The notes under the pieces: model-generated
Databases searched by the model: none
The model's input: the letters and a program-made list of their open reading frames with translations, nothing else
Told to the model about the DNA's origin: nothing
In this document: positions 49,884-64,000 of the stretch, in pieces
How positions within the stretch are numbered: the stretch's first letter is position 1
Layout of the letters: every line of letters starts with the position of its first letter
Translations under genes and position numbers: made by a program
Assembly (NCBI GenBank): GCA_964017155.1
Contig: OZ024856.1
Location: forward strand, 47,183,847-47,247,846
DNA from: Oasisia sp. SBJ-2009
Taxonomy: Eukaryota; Annelida; Polychaeta; Sabellida; Siboglinidae
Length of the DNA: 64,000 bases
Direction: 5' to 3'

Positions 49884-50419
49884 TGTGCTTGTGTATATAT
49901 ATTTTTTTCACAATGTTTCCACCATTCTATGTCAGTTTCTATCTTCTCTTCTGGTTCTCACGATCTCACCATAGGCTTACCTTGAGCAGCATTTTATCAG
50001 TTGAGAGTCTTAGTATATTATATTGCTATAGTGTTTATGGCCCACCCCTCCAATGCCACGGTTGTCGCATAACAAGTAGCAAAGACGGTGATTCACCTTA
50101 TGTTAGTTACATTTAAATCTATATTTCCTAGCCACAAATAAATCACACATACGCTTGCGCAGGCGCACATGCTGACTTTCCAAAATTACCACATTCATAG
50201 TAAATACAATATTAGGCTCAATTATCTGAAAGACCGAAGAAGAAAAGAATTTAATCAAAGTATTTTATACATGACATCACGTTGGTAGTACAAATGTCTA
50301 TTGTTTTTCTTGTTGACTATTCATACGAATATAGTTGTCGTCTGACACTTGTGCTTACAGACATTACGTCACACCCGTCCTGTATCGTCTACATCGGCAA
50401 TAGACATCCAGTCGACGCG
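49376..50419. other. Upstream region of the Kunitz/antistasin gene
   Basis: Apart from a (GT)n run at 49,814-49,880 nothing is recognised. The promoter of the plus-strand gene at 50,420 should lie here; no TATA box was picked out with confidence. Confidence 0.4.
49814..49880. repeat. (GT)n microsatellite
   Basis: Perfect GT dinucleotide run. Confidence 0.97.
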
Positions 50420-55826
<5,407 letters not shown>

Positions 55827-56006
55827 TACCATCTTGTATTGACTGTAAGTGCGTTTGCTTACAGTCGAAACAAGGACTCGGGTATGAAATTGTGAATTTG
55901 AATTATATAAGTTGAACAGTTGTTTTGGAGGACACAACGGTACAGCCGTAACAAGTGGGGGTACGTCCACATGTTATGTACTGTGGGTTACAATTGATTA
56001 ATTGAT

Positions 56007-56009
<3 letters not shown>

Positions 56010-56060
<51 letters not shown>

Positions 56061-56073
56061 GAGAGAGATAATA

Positions 56074-56122
<49 letters not shown>

Positions 56123-56350
56123 TTATGTGCGTGGGTGTGGGTGGGTGTGGGTGTGTGAGTGTGTGTGTGTGTGTGTGGGTGTGTGAGTGTATGTGTGTGG
56201 GTGGGTGTGGGTGGGTGGGTGTGGGTGTGTGAGTGAGTGGGTGGGTGGGTGTGAGTGTGTGAGTGTATGTGTGTATGTGTGTGGGTGGGTGTGGGTGTGT
56301 GAGTGTGTATGTGGGTGGGTGTGGGTGGTGTATATGTGGGTGTGGGTGTC
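56010..56350. repeat. (GA)n followed by (GT)n/(GGGT)n
   Basis: GA run at about 56,010-56,069, then a variable GT- and GGGT-rich block to about 56,350. Confidence 0.95.
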
Positions 56351-56456
56351 CTCGCGTGCGATTCAGTGCTAAGCATGGTTTTGCGCGACGTAGGACGAGT
56401 TGCCATGTAGGCCTGTTTTAACGGCAATAAGCAGACCCTGTCCTACCCCCCCTTCT

Positions 56457-56459
56457 CCC

Positions 56460-56532
<73 letters not shown>

Positions 56533-56533
56533 G
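56457..56533. repeat. (CTGT)n microsatellite
   Basis: About seventeen copies of the CTGT tetramer, then a short CT run. Confidence 0.97.
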
Positions 56534-56632
56534 TCTTTGGCGACCACCTGTTTTGAGCGACCACCGGACTTGGACGATCAGATCGTGTCGACATTCGAAA
56601 TTCGACCATTCACCTGGCAATACATGTGAACG

Positions 56633-56638
56633 AATAAA
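56633..56638 (+). promoter_or_regulatory. Candidate polyadenylation signal
   Basis: AATAAA about 800 bp after the stop at 55,826. It could end the Kunitz/antistasin transcript if the terminal exon is read through the GTGAGT at 55,812. Confidence 0.3.
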
Positions 56639-57231
56639 CACAACAGAACCCAATATGTTGCTGCTGAAGGACATCGTAAACAATTTACAAATGGCGAAAA
56701 TACAAATAAAGAAAGAAACAGTGGAAATCGGTCGACACATTACATTACACTGTACTAACAGTTACATAGTGAAATGACCCATTTCCAATTACATCCCTAG
56801 TATCTGTCTTGGAAGTCCACGTCCCGAAAGACATCTCGTCCATGTCCGAACGCAACAAGTGGGTTCTACCGAGACAGGTTCTACTGTACCGACAGTTCGT
56901 GATTCCGTAGAACAGTGTCATAACCTATGTGATCGTCACGAGACGTCACAGCCTCGGTGAGGACAAAACCTACGTCATTTGTAGATGCTGATCATCAGCT
57001 ACAAGCGACGCCACGCGCGGGCAAAGAGAAGACGCCATTCACTGGTGATGTCACATATCACCTACCCGAAGAACTTGTCACTGTAGATCAGCAGGACGGT
57101 TCCTGCGTGCCACCGGGACCTCCACAGTGATTCTTTCAATCGGCACACCGTGTGACGTCACTCACTGTTGACGTGCCGCTGGAAGTCCATCTTCTGGAGC
57201 GGATGTCGCTCGAGATCATGGTGGTGTTTTC

Positions 57232-57694
57232 GCGCTTACATTTTTCCGGTCGTTAAAAACGTTCCGATTGGCGTTTCTGCGCATGAGCAATAAATGTAAA
57301 ATCATCAATCTCCAGCGAAACGACGAAGGATTTTCGGCATAAATGCCATGGGTTGTTTGTTAACTCTCCTGTGATGATTAATGTGAAGAGTTTCTTAAAA
57401 TGTCGTTCAATGCAACAAAATATTACGTTTTTTATAAATCACTGTCACGGATTATGACGCACTACAGTCACGTGATTTGCGCTTGCTATCAATATATGCC
57501 TAAAAACTTGTTTGCCTCGTGTTAATTTACGACAAATAACTTCGCTGAGAGGTTATATACATCCTAACGAACAACTTGTGGTATTTATGCCACAAATGCT
57601 TTGTACTTTCGCTGCACATTGATGATTTTACATTTATTGCGCATGCGCAGAAACGTCAATCGGAACGTTTATAACGCCGGACAAATGTAAGCGC
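57232..57694. mobile_element. Foldback/MITE-like element
   Basis: The left end (gcgcttacattt) and right end (aaatgtaagcgc) are inverted copies. The arms continue inward as ccggtcgttaaaaacgttccg / cggaacgtttataacgccgg (near matches), gcgtttctgcgcatg and taaatgtaaaatcatcaat. Total length is 463 bp; no coding capacity and no certain target duplication. Confidence 0.85.
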
Positions 57695-58512
57695 TACAGC
57701 GTTCTGATCACGCGATCGGAAGGACTGACCCATCAGCGTCTTTGCAGTGTTGTAACGGTATCACCTCACATAAGCCGAGGTCTACTCGCCTCTGGGTGTC
57801 GGTTCGTTTCCGTGGATCATAACTATCGTCTAATGAATCAACTGGTGGTGAATTCAATAAACACAACGAGTTATGTACGTGCGTACGTTATGCTCTGCAT
57901 GGCTAACTGGCTGTTTTCTCCTCACCGAAGTAACTGAATAGTGGTCACGGGTGGAAGACGGTGTACACGAATTAAATGTATACATAATGTAATTGTGACA
58001 ACTGCTCTCTCTGGATTGCTGTTCCACGTGTGGGTAAAAAAAGCGATCTACGTTTATACCTTGTGACATTCATTTTCAAGTCAATGTAATATACAATTTG
58101 TTTTAATTTACTAACAATATATGTACAAACAAAAAGTATGTACCTACCTATGCCAATGCCTTGGCGTGTGTGCCCATGCATGTTGTACGACATTGCACGT
58201 ACGTGTTGTTAGTTATAAATTGACGAGACGTATCAGTACCTACATACCGTGTATGTTATAATTTTATTAATTAAATGTGTAGTTAGACAATGAATAAACA
58301 AATGATTTTGTAGGTCTTGTATTAGCTGTGATTTGACTATTTCCTTGATTGTTTTGTATTATCTGTGATGTGACGTTTTCTTTGAATGTATATGAATTAT
58401 GGGTATGGGGCCCATACTGCTGAGTCAGAAATAAAACTATGCTTGACGGATTGATAGATTGATTGCCTGAACGACTGAATGTTTGATTACCTGAATGAAT
58501 GTCTGAATGAAT

Positions 58513-58595
58513 AAGTTCAATGAATGAATGAATGAATGAATGAATGAATGAATGAATGAATGAATGAATGAATGAATCAATGAATGAATCAATGA
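58513..58595. repeat. (GAAT)n microsatellite
   Basis: About nineteen copies of a GAAT/TGAA tetramer with a few substitutions. Confidence 0.95.
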
Positions 58596-60091
58596 ACGAA
58601 CGAAACGTAGTACTTATATGCGTCTCACGTAGTGAGGCAGATTTTCAAATTGGAACATGGTTACTAAAACCAAAATGACAATACACTAGCCAGTTAGTTT
58701 ACCGTCTATCAACATTATTCAACGCGCATATGGCAGCCGAAGCAATTTTTATTCATTTATGAGTACAACCCATAGAAGCATTAGTTTAACAACGACAGTA
58801 CACGCTCGGTGCGTAATTGTTTAATGTATGTATCTATGTGTCGACACACATTACGTCACAGTTACGTGACGACACAGTTATGTGATGTCATGATATTATG
58901 GGTACTGTTCGACGCTATCCTTTATGACAAAGAACTATAGTTAGCATTAGTATACGACAGCGAAAATGTAAAAACTGAACATGTTCTTCCACCGTTTAAT
59001 TCGAAGCTCCCGAGCGTGTATTGTAAAGATACTTAGTGATATTAAACAAACGTATATCATTCACGAGTGCAAGAAAGTTAACTGAAATTCTGTGGAATGC
59101 ATCGTTCGTTTGGGAATGTATCTTGCATACGAAAAGGAAATCGACCAGTGAACACACCAAACAGTATAATTGCCTAAACGTTGTAGCGTAAAATATATCT
59201 TCTTAGGTGCAACACATTTGGGGATATCCGTATGCAATTTAGGAAAATGTCTACACCCTGTCTATAGGCAAAACACAACAATATCACAAAGGTAAACGGT
59301 TTTGATTATGGCAACTGTTAAACGACGTATGCAAAGGAATGCATTCTAAGCTCTACAATACATAAATTAAATGCTGTCGGTATGCTACATGTAATAATTC
59401 GAAATATTCGTTTTACACATCAGAATATTTTGTAAAACAATCATACACTGATACAGTAAACACACATTAGACGACAGACGAACATTGCCGAAATATCATG
59501 TACAACACTGTTTGGGCCATTCACTTACAACTTATCGTGAGTTTTCTTACGCAGAACTGAATTTCATAAAATATTAAGGTTAACAGTTAACATAACATTA
59601 CCCCGCTTAACCAGTTAGCTAACTAACACTACGCCAGCGTCAGTGAACACAATTCAGACATCATACAACGTAGTTACCCCATCCTGTGGTTTATCGTATG
59701 AACACTAAACAAAACGATTGCAGCAAAAAACAACGAAAAGCATAGTATTGTGTCAGATCTTCAGAGAATGTGCATGGAAATGGCGCCGGACGCGACGAAT
59801 GGTCAGCAAACACAGTGCACGTAAACACAGCCAACACATATATAACGATATTCGAATAAAGTGGCGAAAAACTAATGCTGGTGATAAAGCTTCACTGAAG
59901 GACTTCTGCGCCGGTCGTCCGTGCGATAACATTCGCCTGTCGCAGCGGATGTGGAATTTGCGCATGCGCGGTTAGTACGTCCGGCTTGGTGGAGTGCGAG
60001 AAGTGCGGGCGGACGTCCGCGGCCTTCAGACGGGACGTCGGCGGCCGGCGGGAGGCGGCGGTTGACGGCCAGCCGTCGGCCAGCCGTCGGC

Positions 60092-60531
60092 CTAGGCGAC
60101 GACGTCGGTCTTCGGCACTTCGACGCTGATCTCATCGGCCGGCAGTGGCTTCTTTTTCTCGCCTTCCAGCTCCTCGTACAGCTGGTTGGGGAAGGCGAGG
60201 TTCTCGCCGACCACCAGGTTCTGAAAGAGACGGCACCGGTGAAAGTACAGCACGGAAGTATCGATGGTATAATGATGTGGGTGTTGGGAGTAGTGAAGAC
60301 AGGACGATAGGATACAGTCATTGGTGCTGTAATAAGATGTAACATGGATGTGGGATGGGAGGACTGCGTGAAGAGAGACGTGGAAAGAGTGGCAGAGGAA
60401 TGGAGAGAGCGAGCAAAAGATAGGGGACTGAAGACACTGTTGATAGAGTAAGTAGTGAGAGGACGGGCAAAGAAGAGGAGAACAATTATGATATACATGC
60501 ATGCATGCATGCATGCATGTATGCATGCATG

Positions 60532-60581
<50 letters not shown>

Positions 60582-63500
60582 CTACGTACGTACGTACGTA
60601 CGTACGTACGTACGTATGTATGTATGTATGAGGTATACTGGTCTATGGATTGTATTAAAACTACTACGTATTCCAAAAGCTAACTGAACGTACCTGCTTC
60701 CACTGCGGGATGTGTCCGTTCCTAGAACGACGCCTCTTCTTAGAAGTCTGGATCAAGAAATCAGCGTAGGTTAACAATAGCGACCTTGTGACAACGTACG
60801 ACAAGTTTCACCTTTCTACATATTTTGACAAGCCGTTATCGACTTCATCTTCTAAACGAGTCTCTTTCTTTGAGTATAATATTACCGATATAAAATCAAC
60901 AGAAACCAGCTTCATTTAAATTGTCGTCCCCCCGTTCAACAATTAACATAATAAAATATTATAACAATTGCTACTATGGGGAACATTTAATGTTTCCTGT
61001 ATGAATAACACGTTGCGTTAACATATTGGTCTACAGATAGCGCAGACACAGTTTGACATTTTAATAACAATAACCTGGTTTGATATAATCGCGCCTGAAA
61101 GAGCAGTTCACTCACCAACATCGTGATGACAGCAATTGTGACAATCAGCACCAAGATGGCGGCACCAATGGCGAAGACCATGATTGGCAAGAACGGGCGA
61201 CCGTGTCGTTCACGCATATGGAAGTCGTCTAAAAGGTAACCAAAACGTAACCAGATAAGCATAAACATATAAAATGGCTGTCAATGGATGAGTGAGATTG
61301 TGACCATGGGCCGTGTATCCCAACAAAAACAGGCAGAAGGCACAAACAATGTTAAACAATTTGTTTAATAATTATTTTAAGTAAAGCAATCATTACTTTA
61401 AATAATAATAATTATTATTTAAAATAATAATAATTATTATTACAGTCAGTTAAAAATATATGTACCCTAAACGTCTTTGCTGCTGAATAAAAATGGACAC
61501 AATTACACAGATATGGCCTGAGATGACGAGTACGCTATCTACATCAGGTGGACGTATTCCTGCTAGCATTACTTATAGACTTGTAGTAAGACACAGACCA
61601 GCAACTGACGACAACCAACTTGTTATGTTACACAGCTCATTAGACCCCACTGTGTCTGCCGACATTTCCGGTTCCACGTTGAGGTGTACAAAACATGTTG
61701 CTTTCTTGATTTGCGTGGGGAAAGCTACTGAGTTACGATCTCACGAATTATCTCCCTACATATCGACATTTTAAAGATGATGCCAGGTGCTGTCACATGT
61801 GGGTGGTTATCAGCATGGCTGCCCACGCGTCTGATGCTGACAGTGTGACTGTGTACATACTTCGTCAATTTATTTAATAACATTAATTAATGTGAATGTT
61901 CCCGTATCAATTAATGAGTAATTGTTGTATATCCAATGCATGAGTTCCCGGTGAGTGAGTGATGGAGGGAGGGAGGAAATGGGGGAGGGAGGGAAGGAGA
62001 GGGAGTAAGGGAGTGTGGGGAGGGAGGGAGTGAGTGGGGGGAGGAAGCGAACGAGGGAGTGAGTGAGGGAGGGAGGGCAAAGAGAAGGAGTGAGGAAGGG
62101 AGGGAGGTAGCGAGTGAGTGAGTGAGGGAGCGAGCGATCATGAGTATGTGATCACTACGACGTACCGTAGCCCCCTTTCACCGGGGCGTACTTGTGTTCG
62201 ACCTTCAGACTGTTGGGGTCGTTGGCCCGCACCATGTGTCCGCCGTAGTTGAGTTGACACACGTGCTGCTGCATCTTGGAGCGCAGATTGAAGACGGCTG
62301 ACGGCAGGTCGATGGTGTCCTCCGTGCGCACGACCTTCACGACGACGACGATGTGCTGCTTCAGGACGCTGTGGGGACGGATCTGTCGACAGACGGAGGA
62401 CACAGGTAGGGACCGGCAAATCCGCTAGGGGCACGTGGGTAGGTCGGTTGAAATGTGTGTCCATTAGGCTTTTTTACTTATGAGGGGAGGCCCAGGGAAA
62501 CTCCTTTTAAGAGCCTTGTATTAATCGTATGACGGTGAAATCACATTTTTCTGAGACCCAAGATGACAGAGAATGCCAACTTGTGAATTGTAAAATTTTA
62601 GGTGAGTTATTTAATTTTGATTCTGATAAGTGAATATGAACGTATGCTTCACAGCAGTGCAGTGATAACAAATTTGGTGTATTTTTTTGAAAGTTAAAAG
62701 CGCCATAGGTTTTGACTGCATGAAGATATTTAAATTCTGTAAACGGTATCTTGTTACCTATTATACATACAATCGACATGCACCATCATAATATTGGTAA
62801 ATATATTCTTAATTTTTGTTGCCGGTCCCTAATACAGGGTTCGATTTTAACGTATTCCGTTACTTCGAGCACTCTAGATTTTGCAATGCTTTACCGGTCT
62901 CGACCCTACGGTGATCCGGTTGGATTACCGCTAGTGCCAGTGAAGCCCGCCATTCTTTATTTTAACAACTCAGTCTATGAAGTATGGTATGACTACCAAT
63001 TGCAATCAAATCGATTGGCTACCGCTGCACGTTTTTACTTTCAAAGACAATTTACGTAAATCTGATTAATTAGTAAATTTCTAGACGGATTAATGAATGC
63101 CATATGTTGATAATCCGTCTAGGATACCAGACGCTTTACCTTAACATCGAACTCTGCATAGTATACGATCGTCAACAGGCACCGCGATCTGTTCACGATG
63201 ATTGTTTTACAAAAATATTGAATGTTCACCAGTTTTATACCTCTTTTAAAAACTGTTTCGTGATTACATATCCATAATATAAATTGAATGTTCACCAGTT
63301 TTATACTTTTTTTTTTAAACTGTTCCGTGATTACATATCCATAAGATATCTACGGCTAATTATCGAACGAACCATTTCCACTGAACATATCCTTCTTTTG
63401 TGAGAGCAAATACACATTCCAACATAAGTCGTCCAAAAGCACGCAGCACGATCGACATGATTGATATCTTCCACTCGTTAGGAGCAATTCAATTATTCAG

Positions 63501-63638
63501 AAGACATTAGTCATTCTTGAAGGGACCGTCGATGGCTGTAAGAGTAGGCACTGAAGCAAGTGGTTTCTACTCACCTCGACAACCTCAATGTTCTCCTTCA
63601 CAATCATCATCCAGGTAGCGATGTGCTCATGAATCGCC
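60092..63638 (-). CDS. Single-pass membrane protein with SEA-like domain (3' part of gene)
   Basis: Exons, 5' to 3': 63,638-63,575; 62,382-62,166; 61,228-61,116; 60,747-60,694; 60,220-60,092, all GT-AG and in phase; the 5' end lies beyond the window. The first two exons encode a mixed helix/strand domain with HIVVVVKVVRTEDTIDLPSA, LNYGGHMVRANDPNSLKV and two features shared with the Kunitz/antistasin gene (Trp and Ile-Glu in the 64-bp exon; DP-[NT]-S-[LM]). A transmembrane helix follows (FLPIMVFAIGAAILVLIVTI), then a basic stop-transfer segment (KKRRRSRNGHIPQWKQ) and an acidic tail of about 43 residues ending TDVVA. This is the layout of a type I surface protein. The SEA-like label is inference from strand/helix order. 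The full domain set and function are unknown. Confidence 0.75.
60493..60630. repeat. Compound microsatellite (ATGC)n-(CA)n-(AT)n-(ACGT)n-(ATGT)n
   Basis: Five simple-sequence blocks in a row in the last intron of the minus-strand gene, between exons at 60,694 and 60,220. Confidence 0.95.
61959..62135. repeat. Polypurine (GGGA/GTGA)n tract
   Basis: Purine-rich strand of GGGA and GTGA units in an intron, 31 bp beyond the donor side of the exon 62,382-62,166. Confidence 0.9.
63081..63122. repeat. Perfect 12-bp inverted repeat
   Basis: Arms ctagacggatta and taatccgtctag are exact reverse complements with an 18-nt spacer; intronic. Confidence 0.9.
63218..63349. repeat. Two tandem copies of a 66-bp unit
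   Basis: ttgaatgttcaccagtttta recurs at 63,218 and 63,284, each followed by aaaactgttycgtgattac and atatccataa. The second copy has a longer T run. Confidence 0.9.
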
Positions 63639-63639
63639 C

Positions 63640-64000
63640 TTCACGACAGAACGAGTAGTGTTTGTCTCAACGAAATGCTACTGTTCTAGTGTCTGGATTC
63701 GTCACATAATAATAATAATCATAATCATACTAAACAACAGTATTTGTCTACGCCATATCTCTAGTAATATAAAACCATTCAGAGGCGCATTACACTTTAC
63801 AAGAATATACAACAGATTACCTTAACATAAAAAAGAGATGTAGTTGTAAAATAAATAGATCAGTAAATATTGTTCGATATAAATAAATAATATTAGTCTT
63901 AATAATAATAAAATACTAATACTGATAAATAATAGTTAATTATATTACAAGTTATAAATAAATAATAAAATAGTTGATAAATAGTAGATTTAAAAAATGT
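63640..64000. other. AT-rich intron sequence, nothing recognised
   Basis: No further upstream exon of the minus-strand gene is visible before the window ends. Confidence 0.6.

Larger units (their letters stand above)
56903..60091. other. Convergent intergenic region between the two paralogous genes
   Basis: No gene was supported. It contains a foldback element at 57,232-57,694, a GAAT microsatellite near 58,513-58,595 and unique-looking AT-rich DNA. Confidence 0.45.

Noticed and set aside
55903..56777. Long open frames through GA, GT and CTGT repeats
   Set aside because: Low-complexity translations with no splice-linked partners.
56801..56902. Possible last exon of the Kunitz/antistasin gene
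   Set aside because: It would keep phase and give a 33-residue tail, but the content is not recognisable and the transmembrane exon already ends in a stop at 55,826. Kept only as an alternative.
62751..63059. 102-residue plus-strand ORF inside an intron
   Set aside because: The second half looks protein-like, but there is no family match, and it is antisense in an intron without splice borders.

Overview
This window is animal (metazoan) nuclear DNA: genes are split into short exons with GT/AG borders, introns are rich in microsatellites, and there are remnants of LINEs, tRNA-derived SINEs and foldback elements. A Fuseless-like eight-helix protein, antistasin domains and the style of the SINE/LINE tails suggest a protostome, most likely a mollusc or another lophotrochozoan. 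This placement is inference; no species is recognised.

Layout. 1-19,000 is gene-poor and repeat-rich (LINE fragments, a degenerate tandem array at 3.9-6.4 kb, a 260-bp LTR-like duplication at 15.6-16.1 kb, a few unassigned ORFs). 19,039-30,170 (minus) is a complete 15-exon POLE2 gene, DNA polymerase epsilon subunit 2, 525 residues. One of its introns has AT-AC ends and U12-type signals. 30,171-32,065 is the divergent intergenic region, with an E2F-type site near the POLE2 start and a CTCF-like site near the other start. 32,066-39,803 (plus) is a complete 10-exon kelch gene orthologous to vertebrate KLHDC1/KLHDC2, 396 residues, with substrate-pocket residues, a BC-box and a CUL2-type box visible, and an unexpected CVIS C-terminus. 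40,496-43,817 (minus) is the 3' part of a Fuseless-like membrane protein, convergent with the kelch gene. 44-50 kb is repeats and LINE debris.

50,420-55,826 (plus) encodes a secreted/membrane protein: signal peptide, Kunitz domain, three antistasin repeats, a Cys-rich segment, a SEA-like membrane-proximal domain and a transmembrane helix. 60,092-63,638 (minus, 5' end outside the window) encodes the C-terminal part of a second single-pass protein. Its membrane-proximal domain matches that of the first gene in exon length, exon phase and key residues, so the two look like convergent (tail-to-tail) paralogues.

How the genes relate. POLE2 and KLHDC1/2 are also divergent neighbours in vertebrates as I recall, so this pair looks like conserved microsynteny. 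POLE2 acts in leading-strand DNA replication; KLHDC2-type proteins are CUL2 ubiquitin-ligase substrate receptors for C-terminal degrons. The Kunitz/antistasin gene and its neighbour probably act at the cell surface. All gene models were read by eye from splice signals, reading phase and remembered family features; no database search was run.
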